A stretch of 64,000 nt of DNA from the NCBI GenBank assembly GCA_947650365.1, contig OX393550.1, forward strand, positions 72,053,478 through 72,117,477. The letters run 5' to 3'. The translations under genes and the position numbers were made by a program. Below are positions 26,403 to 38,061 of the stretch, piece by piece. The notes under the pieces are model-generated. The model had not been told where the DNA came from, did not search any database, and was given only the letters and a program-made list of their open reading frames with translations. Position 1 is the first letter of the stretch, and every line of letters begins with the position of its first letter. Source of the stretch: Chamaelirium japonicum. Taxonomy: Eukaryota; Streptophyta; Magnoliopsida; Liliales; Melanthiaceae.

Positions 26403-28656
26403 GGAATACTCGATTGTATATAATTTACTTAAGGCTGACGGGTGGGGGTTCAAAAAAAATATGGAGCAGTTTTGGCTCCATAAATATAGGCAGTCTAGTA
26501 GCAATCCCAAAAATAGAGAGCATATAGCAAGGCTCGTAGAGGGTGTTCTAGGAAGGAATGCTTGATTGTATATAATTTATTTAAGATTGTCTGGTGGGTG
26601 TTCAAAAAAAATATGAAGTGATTTTGGCTACCTAAATATAGGGAGTATAGTAGCAATCCCAAAAATAGAAAGGCATATTGCGAGGCTCTTAGAAGGTGTT
26701 TTAGGGAGGAGTGCATGATTTATATATAATTTACTTGTGATTTTAGGGTGTTTTTGGGAGGCAATGGCGAGCTCTTAGAGCGTGATTTTGGAAGGAATAC
26801 TCGATTGTATATAATTTACTTAAGGTTGTCGAGTGGTGGTTAAAAAAAAAAATGGAGCAGTTTTGGCTTCATAAATGGAAAGTCTAGTAGCAATCCCAAA
26901 AATATAGAGCATATTATGAGGCACTTTGAGGGTATTTTAGGGGGGAGTGCTCGATTTTACATAATTCACTTATGGTTATCCGTTGGTTGTTCAAAACAAA
27001 TATGGAGTAGTTTTGGCTCCTTAAATATAGGGAGTCTAGTAACAATCCCAAAAATAAAGAGCATATTGCAAGCACCTTAGAGGGTATTTTAGGAAGGAGT
27101 GCTCGATTGTATATAATTTACGTAAGGTTACCGGGTGGGGGTTTAAAAAAAATATGGAGCGGTTTTGCCTTCCTAAATATAGGGAGTCTAGTATCAATCT
27201 TAAAAATAGAGAGCATATTACGAGGCTATTAGATGGTGTTTTGGGAAGGAATGCTCGATTGTATATAATTTAATTAAGGATATCGTGCGCGGGTTCAAAA
27301 AAAAAATTTGAGTGGTTTTGTCTCCCTAACTATAGGGAGTCTAATAGCAATCTCAAAAATACAGAGCATATTGCGAGACTGTTAGAGGGTATTTTAGGGA
27401 GGAGTGCTCGATTGTATATAATTTACTTATGGTTATCCTGTAGGGTTTCAAAAAAAATATGCAGCGATTTTGGCTTCCTTAATATAGAGAGTCTAGTAGC
27501 AATCCCAAAAATATAAAGCATATTATGAGGCTCTTAGAGGGTATTTTAGGGAGGAGTGCTCGATTGGATATAATTTACTTAAGGTTTACGGGTGGGTGTT
27601 CAAAATAAATATGGAGTATTTTTGACTCTCTAAATATAAGTAGTCTAGTAGCAATCCTAAAAATAAAGAGTATATTGTGAGGCTATTAGATGGTATTTTT
27701 AGGAGGAATGCTCGATTATATATAATTTACTTAAGGTTGTCGGATGGGGGTTTAAAAAAAATATAGAGTGATTTTGGCACCCTAAATATAGGGAGTCTAG
27801 TAGCAATCCCAAAAATAGAGAGAATACTGCGAGGCATTTAGAGGGTTTTTAAGGGAGGAGTGGTCGATTATATATAATTTACTTAAGGTTGTCGGGTGGG
27901 GGTTCAAAAAAAATATAAAACGATTTTGGCTCCCTAAATATAGGGAGTCTAGTAGCGATCCCAAAAATAGAAAGGCATGTAGCAAGGCTCTTAGAGGGTG
28001 TTTTAAGGAGTAGTTCTTGATTTATATATAATTTAATTATGATTATAGGGTATTTTTTGGAGGCAATGGCCAGGCTCCTAGAGGGTGTTTTTGGGAGGAA
28101 TGCTCGATTATGTATAATTTACTTAAGATTATCGGATAGAGGTTCAAAAAAAATATGAAGCGATTTTGGCTTCTTAAATATAGAAAGTCTAGTAGCAATC
28201 CCAACAAATATAGTGCATTTTGCGAGACTTTTAAAGAATGTTTTAGGGAGGAGTGCTCAATCGTATATAATTTCCTTAAGGTAATCGTATGGGGGTTCAA
28301 AAAAAATATAGAGTAGTTTTGGCTCATTAAATATAGGGAGTGTTATAGTAATCCTAAAAATAGAGAGTCATATTGCGAGGCTCTTAGACGGTTATTTTGG
28401 GAGTGCTTGATTTATATATAATTTACTTATGATTTTTGGGTGTTTTTGGGAGACAATGGCAAGGCACATAAAGGGTATTTTTGGGAGAAATGCTCGATTA
28501 TATATAATTTACTTAACGTTGACAGGTGGGGTTAAAAAAAAAATATAGATCGATTTTGGCTCCCTAAATATAGGGAGTCTAGTAGCAATCCCAAAAATAG
28601 AAAGCATATTACTAGGCTCTTAGAGGGTATTTTTGGAAGGAGTGCTCGATTGTATA

Positions 28657-31600
28657 TAATTTATTTATAATATTAGGGTGTTTTTGGGAGGCAATACCGA
28701 GGCACTTAGAGGGTGTTTTTGGAAGGAATGTTCGATTGTATATAAATTACTTAAGGTTGTAGGGTGGGGGTTTAAAAAAAATATAGAGCGGTTTTGGCTC
28801 CCAAAATATAGAGAATCTAGTACCAATCCCAAAAATAAAGAGCATATTGTGAGTCTCTTAGAGGATGTTTTAAGGAGGAATACTCGATTGTATATAATTC
28901 ACTTAAGGTTGTCGGGTAGGGGTTTAAAAAAAATATGGGGCGGTTTTGGCTCCCTAAATATAAGGAGTCTAGTAGCAATCCTAAAAATAGAGAGCATATT
29001 GCGAGGCTCTTAGAGGGTATTTTAGGGAGGAGTGCTCTATTGTATATAATTTACTTAAGGTTGTCCGGTGGGGGTTCAAAAAAAATATGGAGCCGTTTTG
29101 GCTCCCTAAATATAGGGGTCTAGTAGCAATCCCAAAAAATAGAGAGCATATTGCTAGGCTTTTAGAGGGTGTTTTTAGGTGGAATGGTCGATTGTATATA
29201 ATTTTCTTAAGGTTATCGGGTGGGGGTTCAAAAAAAATATATAGCAGTTTTGGCTCCCTAAATATAGGGAGTCAAGTAGCAATCCCAAATATAGAGAGCA
29301 TATTAGGCTCTTAGAGGGTGTTTTAGGGAGGAGTGCTCGATTGTATATAATTTACTTTAGGTTATCGGGTGGGGGTTCAAAAAAAATATAGAGCGATTTT
29401 GGCTCCCTAAATATAAGGAGTCTTATAGCAATCCCAAATATTGAGAGGCATATTACGAGGCTCTTAGATGGTGTTTTAGAAACGAGTGCTTGATTTATAT
29501 ATAATTTATTTATAATTTTTAAGTATTTTTGGGTGGAAATGGCGAGGCTCTTAGGGAGGCTTTTTGGGAGGAATACTCGATTGTGTATAATTTACTTAAG
29601 GTTGTGAAGTGGGGGTTCAGACAAAATATGGAGCGATTTTGGCTTCCTAAATATAGGCACTCTAGTAGTATTTCCAAAAAATATAGAGCATATTGCGAGA
29701 CTCTTAGAGAGTATTTTAGGGAGGAGTGCTCAATTGTATATAATTTACTTAAGGTTATAGGGTGGGGGTTCAAAAACAATATGGATCGATTTTGTATCCT
29801 TAAATATAAGGAGTCTAGTAGCAATCCCAAAAATAGAGAGGCATATTGCGAGGCTCTTAGAGGGTAATTTCAGGAGGAGTGCTTGATTTATATCTAATTT
29901 ACTTATGATTTTAGGGGGTTTTTGGGAGGCAATGGCGAGGCTCTTAGAGGTGTTTTTGGAAGGAATGCTTGATTATATATTATTTACGAAAGATTATTGG
30001 GTGGGGGTTTAAAAAAAATAAAGAGCTGTTTTGGCTCCCTAAATATAGGGAGACTAGTAGCAATTCCAAAAATAAAGAGCACATTCCGAGGCTCTTAGAA
30101 GGTTTTTTAGGGAGGAGTGCTCGATTGTATATAATTTAGTTACAATTATCGGGTGGAAGCCTTGAGAAATTGGGAGTGATTTTGGCTTCCCAAATATAGG
30201 GAATCTAGTAGCGATCCCAAAAATAAGGAGGCAATGGCAAGGCTCATATAAGGTGTTCTTGGGAGGAATGCTCGATTGTATATAATTTACTTAAGGTCGA
30301 CGGGTAAGGGTTTAAAAAATATATAGAGCGATTTTTGCACCCTAAATATCTAAAGTCTAGTAGTAATATCAAAAATAGAAAGCATATTGCAAGGTTGTTA
30401 GAGGCTGTTTTAGGGAGGAGTGCCATATTATATATAATCTACTTAGGGTTGTCAGGTGGGCGTTCAAACAAAATATGGAGCGGTTTTGGCTATCTAAATA
30501 TATGGAGTCTAGTAGTAATCCTAAAAATAGAAAGGTATATTGCAAGGCTCTTAGAGTGTGTTTTAGGGAGGAGTGCTTGATTTATATATAATTTACTTTT
30601 GATTTTAGGATATTTTTGGGAGGCAATGGCGAGGCTCTTAGAGGATATTTTTGGGAGAACTTCTCGATTGTATATAATTTACTTAAGGTTGTCGGGTGGG
30701 GGTTCAAAAGAAATATACAACTGTTTTGGCTCTATAAATATAGGGAGTCTAGTAGCAGTCCCAAAAATAAAGAGCATATTGTGAGGCTCCTAGAGGGTTT
30801 TTTAGGGAGGAGTGTTCGATTGTATATAATTTACTTAAGGTTGTCCGGTGGGGGTATAAAAATAATATAAAGTAGTTTTGGCTTCATAAATATAAGGAGC
30901 CTAGTAACAATGCCAAAAATAGAGAGCATATTGCGAGGCTCTTATAGGGTATTTTAGGGAGGAGTGCTCGATTGGATATAATTTACATAAGGTTGTCGAG
31001 TAGGCGTTTAAAAAAAATATCAAGCGGTTTTGCCTCCCAAAATATAGGGTGTCTAGTAGCAATCCCAAAAATAGAAAGCATACTGCGAGGCTATTAGATG
31101 GTGTTTTTGGGAGGAATGATCGATTTTATATAATTTACTTAAGGTTATCGGGTGGGGGTTCTAAAAAAATGTGGAGCGGTTTTGGCTCCCTAAATATAAG
31201 GAGTCTAGTAGCAATCCTAAAAATAGATAGTATATTGTGAAGTTCTTAAAGGGTATTTTAGGAAGGAGTACTCGATTATATATAATTTATTTAAGGTTGT
31301 CGGATGGGAGTTCAAAAAAACTATAGAGCAATTTTAGCTCCCTAAATATAAGGAGTCTAGTAGCAATCCCAAAAACAGATTGGCATATTACAAGGCTCTT
31401 AGAGAGTATTTTAGGGAGGAGTGCTTAATTTATATATAATTTACTTATGATTTTAGGATATTTTTGGGAGGCAATGGCAAGGCTCTAAGAGGGTGTTTTT
31501 AAAAGGAATACTCGATTGTGTATAATTTACTTAATATTGTTGGATGAGGGTTCAAACAAAATATGGAGCGGTTTTGGCTCCCTTAATATAGGGAGTCTAG

Positions 31601-33898
31601 TAGTAAACCCAAAAAATAGAGATCATATTAAGAGGCTCTTACAGGGTGTTTTAGGGAGGAGTGCTCAATCAAATATAATTTACTTAAGTTTGTTGGGTGG
31701 GAGGGTTCAAAAAAAATATGAAGCGATTTTGGCACCTTAAATATAGGGAATCTAGTAGCAATTCTAAAAATAAAGAGGCATATTGGGAGGCTCCTAGAGG
31801 GTATTTTAGTGAGGAGTTCTTGATTTATGTATAATTTACTTAAGATTTTTGGGTATTTTTGGGTGGCAATGGCGAGGCACGTAGAGGTGTTTTTGGAAGG
31901 AATGCTCGATTGTATATAATTTACTTAAGGTTGACTGGTCGGGGTTCAAAAAAAATATAGAGCGGTTTTGGCTCCCTAAATATAGGGAGTCTAGTATCCA
32001 TAAAAAAAATATTGAGCATATTGCGAGGCCGTTAGAGGGCACTTTTAGGAGGAATGCTCTATTGTATATAATTTACTTAAGGTTTTCGGGTGGGGGTTAA
32101 AAAAAAATATGGAGTAGTTTTGGCTCCCTAAATATAAGGATTATAGTAACAATCCAAAAAATAGAGAGCATATTAGGCTCTTAGAGGGTGTTTTAGGGAG
32201 GAGTGCTTTATTGTTTATAATTTACTTAAGGTTATCGGGTGGGGGATCAAAAAAAATATGGAGCGATTTTGGCTCCCTAAATATAGGGTGTCTAGTAGCA
32301 ATCCCAAAAATAGAGAGGTATGTTACTAGGCTCTTAGAGGGTGTTTTTGGGAGGAGTACTTGATTTATATATAATTTACTTATGATTTTAGGATTTTTTG
32401 GGAGGCAATAGCTAGGCTTTTAGAGGGTGTTTTTAGGAGGAATGCTCGATTGTGTATAATTTACTTAATGTTGTCAGGTTGGGGTTCAAACAAAATATGG
32501 AGCAGTTTTGGCTCCCTAAATATAGCGAGTCTAGTAGCATCCTAAAAAATAAAGAGCATATTGCGAGACTCTTAAAGGGTATTTTACGAAGGAGTACTTA
32601 ATCGTATATAGTTTACTTAAGGTTGTCGGGTGGGGTTTTAAAAAAAATATGGAGCGGTTTTGGCTCCTTAAATATAAAGAGTCTAATAGCAATCAAAAAA
32701 ATAGAGAGGCACACTGCGAGGCTCTTAGAGGGTGTTTTAGGGTGGAGTGCATGATTTATATATAATTTACTTGTGATTTTCTGGTGTTTTTGGGAGGCAA
32801 TGGCGAGGTTTTTAGTGGGTATTTTTAGAAGGAATGCTCAATTGTATATAATTTACCATGCTAGTAGAGGGTGTTTTAGGAAGGAGTGCTCGATTGTATA
32901 TAATTTACTTAAGGTTGTTGGGTGGGAGTTCAAGAAAAATATGGAGCAGTTTTGGCTCCCTAAATATAAGGAGTCTAGTAGCAATCCCTAAAATAAAAAG
33001 GCATATTGCGAGTCTCTTAGAGGGTATTTTCGGGAGGAGTGCTTGATTTATATATAATTTACTGATAACTTTAGGGTATTTTTTGGAGGCAATGGCGAGG
33101 CTCTTATAGGGTATTTTTAGAAGGAATACACAATTATATATAATTTACTTAAGGTTGTCGGGTATGGGTTAAAAAAAAATATTAAGAGGTTTTTGCTCCC
33201 TAAATATAGGAAGTCTAGTAGCAATCCCAAAAATAGAGAGTATATTACGAGTCTCTTAGAAGGTGTTTTAGGGAGGAGTACTCGATTGTATATAATTCAC
33301 TTAAGGTTGTCAGGTGGGGATTCAAAAAAAATATGGGGCGATTTTGGCTCTCTAAATATAGGGAATCTCTTAGCAATCCTAAAAATAGAGAGCATATTAC
33401 GTGGCTCTTAGAGAGTGTTTTAGAGAGGAGTGCTCGATTGTATATTATTTACTTAAGGTTGTCGGTTGAGGGTTCAAAAAAAATATGAAGCGATTTTGGC
33501 TCCCTAAATATAGGGAGTCTAGTAGAAATCCAAAAATAGAGAATATATTGCGAGACTATTAGAGGGTGTTTTTAGGAGGAATGCTCGATTGTATATAGTT
33601 TATATAAGGTTTTTGGGTGAGGGTTCAAAAAAAATATGGAGCAGTTTTGGCTCCTTAAATATAGGTAGTCTAATAGCAATCCTAAAACTATAGAGCATAT
33701 TAGGCTTTTAGAGGGTGTTTTAGGAAAGAGTGCTTGATTGTATATAATTTACTTAAGGTTGTTGGGTAGGGGTTCAAAAAAAATATGGTGCAATTTTGGT
33801 TTCCTAAATATAGGGAGTCTAGTAGCAATCTAGAAAATAAAGAGGCATATTACGAGGCTCTTAGAGGGTGTTTTAGGGAGGAGTGCTTGATTTATATA
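28657..33898 (+). repeat. B array with one 2-4-5 higher-order unit
   Basis: S starts are at 28,657; 29,502; 29,895; 30,589; 31,437; 31,832; 32,372; 32,763; 33,055 and 33,899, giving 5, 2, 4, 5, 2, 3, 2, a damaged module, and 5. The stretch 29,502-31,436 has the same 2-4-5 order and lengths (393, 694, 848) as two units near the right end of the window. The damaged 292 bp module contains a join at 32,857 where TATAATTTACC runs straight into ATGCTAGTAGAGGG, removing most of one monomer. Confidence 0.75.
30138..30262 (+). repeat. A-type monomer embedded in B array
   Basis: Contains TCGGGTGGAAGCCTTGAGAA, ATTGGGAGTGATTTTGGC, AGTAGCGATCCCAAAAATAA and GGAGGCAATGGCAAGGCTCA. These match the reverse complement of left-block monomers (for example CCTGAGAAAATAGGGAGCG and GGTAGCGATCCC) and not B. 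The distinctive tail CTCATATAAGG is shared with the other A-type copies in this block. Confidence 0.8.
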
Positions 33899-34701
33899 TA
33901 ATTTACTTATGATTTTAGGGTATTTTTGGGAGGCAATAGTGATGCTCTTTGAGGATGTTTTTGTAAGGAATGATCGATTGTGTTAAAATATAGAGCGGTT
34001 TTGACTCCTAAAATATAAGGAGTCTAGTATTAATCCCAAAAAATAAAGAGTATATTGCGAGGCTCTTAGAGGGTGTTTAGGGAGAAGTGCTCGATAGCAT
34101 ACAATTTACTTAAGGTTGTCAGGTGGGGGTTCAAAAAAAATATAGAGCGGTTTTGGCTCCCTAAACATAGGGAGTTTAGTAGCAATTCCAAAAATAGAGA
34201 GCATATTGCAAGGCTATTAGAGGGTATTTTTGGGAGGAATGCTCGATTGTATATAATTTACTTAAGGTTATTGGATGGGGGTTCAAAAAAAAGATGGATT
34301 GGTTTTGGCTCCCTAAATATAGGGAGTCTAGTAGCAATTCAAAAAATAGAGAGCATATTAGGCTCTTAGAGGGTATTTTAAGGAAGAGTGCTCGATTATA
34401 TATAATTTACATAAGGTAGTCAGGTGGGACTTCAAAAAAAATATAGAGCAGTTTTGGCTCCTTAAATATAGGGAGTCCAGCAATAATCCCAAAAATAGTG
34501 AGGGATATTGCGAGGCTCTTAGAGGGTATTTTAGGAGGGAGTGCTTAATTTATATATAATTCACTTATGATTTTATGGTGTTTTTAGAAGGCAATGGTGA
34601 GGCTCTTCGTAGGTGTTTTTGGGAGGAATGCTCGATTGTGAATAATTAACTTAAGGTTATCGGGTGGGGGTTCAAATAAAATATGGTGTTATTTTGGCTC
34701 T

Positions 34702-34737
34702 CTAAATATAGGGAGTCTTCCTAAATATAGGGAGTCT
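34702..34737 (+). repeat. 19 bp duplication of hairpin arm, first copy
   Basis: CTAAATATAGGGAGTCT appears twice in succession within one monomer. The 3' arm and loop of the usual palindrome are thereby doubled. The host module is about 20 bp longer than 390. Confidence 0.9.
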
Positions 34738-37717
34738 AGTAGCAATCCCAAAAAATAGAGAGTATATTGTGAAGAACTTAGAGAGTATTTTAGGGAGGAG
34801 TGCTTGATTGTATATAATTATTTAAGGTTGACAGGTGGGGGTTAAAAAAAATATGGTGCTGTTTTGGCTCCTTAAATATTGGGAGTCTAGTAGCAATCCT
34901 AATAATAGAGAGACATATTGCGAGGCACTTAGAGGGTATTTTAGGAAGGAGTGTTTTGATTTATATATAATTTACTTGATATTTTAGGGTATTTTTGGGA
35001 GGCAATGATGAAGCTCTTAGAGGGTATTTTTTGGAAGAATGCTCGATTATATATAATTTACTAAAGGTTATCGGGTATGGATTCAAAAAAAATATAGAGC
35101 GATTTTGGCTCCCTAAATAAAGGGAGTCTAGTAGCAATCCTAAAAGTAGAGAGTATATTGCGAGGCCATTAGAGGGTGTTTTTAAGAGGAATGCTCGATA
35201 GTATATAATTTACTTAATGTTTTTGGGTGGGGGATCTAAAAAAATATGGAGCAGTTTTGGCTCCCTAAATATAGAGAGTCTAGTAGCAATCCCAAAAATA
35301 GAGAGCATATTATGCACTTTGAGGGTGTTTTAGGGACGAGTGCTCAATTGTCTTTAATTTACTTAAGGTTATCGGTTGGGGGTTCAAAAAAAATATGGAG
35401 AAATTTTGGGTCCCTAAATATAGGGAGTCTAGTAGCAATCCCAAAAATAGAGTGGCATATTGCGAGGCTCTTAGAGGGTGTTTTAGGGAGGTGTGCTTGA
35501 TTTATATATAATTTTATTATAGTTTTAAGGTGTTTTTGGGAGGCAATGGCGAGGCTCTTAGAGTGTGTTTTTGGGAGGAATACTCGATTGTGTATAATTT
35601 ACTTTAGTTTGTCGGGTGGGGGTTTAGACAAAATATGGAGCGGTTTTGGCTTCCTAAATATAGAAAGTCTAGTAGCAATCCTAAAAAATAGAGAGCATAT
35701 TGCGAGGCTCTTAGAGGGTGTTTTAGGGAGAAGTGCTCAATCGTATATAATTTACTAAAAGTTGTCGAGTGGGGGTTAGAAAAAAAAATAGAGCGGTTTT
35801 GGCACCTTAAATATAGGGAGTCTAGTAGCAATCCTAAAAATAGAGAGCCATATTGCGAGGCTATCAGAGGGTGCTTTAGGAAGGAGTGCTTGATTTATAT
35901 ATATTTTACTTATGATTTTTTGGTGTTTTTGTGAGGCAATGGTGAGGCTTTTAGAGGTTTTTTCTTAGAGGAATACTCGATTGTATATAATTTTCTTAAG
36001 TTTTACTGGTGGGGGTTCAAAACAATTATGGAACGATTTTGGCTCCCTAAATATAGGGAGTCTAGTAGAATTCCTAAAAATATAGAGCAGATTACCAGAC
36101 TCTTAGAGGGTGTTTTAGAAAGGAGTACTCGATTGTATATAATTTACTTAAGGTTGTCGGGTGGTTATTCAAAAAAAATATAGAGTAATTTTGGCTCCCT
36201 AAATATAGGGAGTCTAGTAGCAATCCCAAAAATAGAAAGGCATACTGGGAGTCTCTTAGAGGGTGTTATAGAAAGGAGCGTTTGATTTATATATAATTTA
36301 CTAATGACTTTAGGGTGTTTTTGGGAGGCAATGGTGTGGCTCTTAGAGGGTATTTTTGGGAGGAATGCTCGATTGTATATAATTCACTTAAGGTAATCGT
36401 ATATGGGTTTAAAAAAAATATGGGGCGGTTTTGGCTCCTTTAAAATAGGGAGTCTAGTAGCAATCCCAAAAGTAGAGAGCATATTGCGAGGCTCTTAGAG
36501 GGTGTTTTAGGAAGGAGTGTATATAATTTATTTAAGGTTGTCGGGTTAGGGTTCAAAAAAATTATAGAGGGATTTTGGCTCCCTGAATATAGGGTGTCTA
36601 GTAACAATCCCAAAAATAGAGAGCATATTGTGAAGCTATTAAGGGTGTTTTTAGGAAGAATGCTCAATTGTATATAATTTACATAAGGTCGTCGGGTGGG
36701 GGTTCAAAAAAAATATGGAGTGGTTTTGGCTCCCTAAATATAGGGAGTCTAGTAGCAATCCCAAAAATAGAGAGCATATTAGGATCTTAAGGGGTGTTTT
36801 AGGAAGGAGTGCTCGATTGTATATAATTTACTTAAGGTTGTTGGGTAGGGGTTCAAAAAAAATATGGTGTAATTTTGGATTCATAAATATAGGTTGTCTA
36901 GAAGCAATCCCAAAAATAGAGAGGCATATTGTGAGGCTCTTAAAGGATGTTTTAGGGAAGAGTCCTTGATTTATATATAATTTACTTATGATTTTAGGAT
37001 ATTTTTGGGAGGTAAGTGTTTTTGGGAGGAATGCTCGATTGTGTAGCAATCCCAAAAAATAGATAGTATATTACGACGCTCTTAGTGGGTGTTTTAGGGA
37101 GGAGCGCTCGATAGCATATAATTTACTTAAGGTTATTGGGTGGGGGTTAAAAAAAAATATAGAGCGGTTTTGGCTCTCTAAATATAGGAAATCTAGTAGC
37201 AATCCCAAAAATAGAGAGCATATTGCGAGGCTATTAGAGGGTGTTTTGGAGAGGAATGCTCGATTGTATATAATTTATTTAAGGTTGTCGGGTGGGGGTT
37301 CAAAAAAAATATGAAGTAGTTTTGGCTCCCTAAATATAGGGAGTCTAGTAGCATTTCCAAAAATAGAGAGCATATTAGGCTCTTAGATGGTGTTTTAGGT
37401 AAGTGTACTCGATTGTATATAATTTACTTAAGGTTGTCGGGTGGGGCTTAAAAAAAAACATGGAGTGATTTTGCTCCCTAAATATAGGGAATCTAGTTGT
37501 AATCTCAAAAATAGTGAGGCATATTGTGAGGCTCTTAGAGGATGTTTTAGGTGTGAGTACTTTTTTTATATATAATTCACTTATAATTTTAGGGTGTTTT
37601 TGCGAGGCAAAGGCTAGGCTCTTAGAAGGTGTTTTGGGGAGGAATGCTCGATTGTGTATAATTTGCTTAAGGTTATGGGGTAGGGGTTCACATAAAATAT
37701 GGAGCTATTTTGGCTCC

Positions 37718-37753
37718 CTAAATATAGGGAGTCTCCATAAATATAGGGAGTCT
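37718..37753 (+). repeat. 19 bp duplication of hairpin arm, second copy
   Basis: CTAAATATAGGGAGTCT is followed by CCATAAATATAGGGAGTCT at the same monomer position as at 34,702. This is a shared derived change supporting the 3,016 bp tandem duplication. Confidence 0.9.
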
Positions 37754-38015
37754 AGTAGCAATCCCAAAAAATAGAGAGCATATTGTGAAGCTCATAGGGA
37801 GTGTTTTAGGGAGGAGTGCTCGATTGTATATAATTTATTTAAGGTTATCGGGTGGGGGTTCAAAAATAATATGGAGCGGTTTTGACTTTTTAAATATAGT
37901 GAGTCTAGAAGCATATTGCGAGGCAATTAGAGGGTGTTTTTGGGAGGAATAATCGATTGTATATAATTTACTTAAGGTTGTTGGGTAGGGGTTCAAAAAA
38001 AATATGAATCGGTTT

Positions 38016-38061
38016 AAAGGAGAGGTCATCGATCGAAAGAGTAGGTTCTGTCTGTATCCTC
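38016..38061. other. Non-satellite insertion (filler-like), about 46 bp
   Basis: Between a normal AAAAAAAATATGAATCGGTTT and a normal CTAAATATATGGAGTCTAG there is text that matches no part of the monomer in either direction, including AGAGGTCATCGATCGAAAGA and GTAGGTTCTGTCTGTATCC. It replaces the TGGCTC of the host monomer and is clearly richer in G and C than its surroundings. I see no target-site duplication or terminal inverted repeat, and no reading frame of note. It may be filler captured during double-strand break repair, or a remnant of a larger insertion. Confidence 0.85.

Larger units (their letters stand above)
19834..28656 (+). repeat. B array, S modules of mixed order
   Basis: S starts anchored on TAATTT lie at 20,119; 20,966; 21,358; 21,750; 22,590; 22,831; 23,221; 24,032; 24,425; 24,871; 25,705; 26,108; 26,727; 28,029 and 28,419. 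The spacings correspond to 5, 2, 2, 5, 1, 2, 5, 2, 2, 5, 2, 4, 8 and 2 full monomers per S. Exceptions are explained locally. The 446 bp spacing contains the TA microsatellite. The 811 bp one starts with an S that has lost about 35 bp near 23,240. The 619 bp one contains a truncated A-type monomer. Confidence 0.8.
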
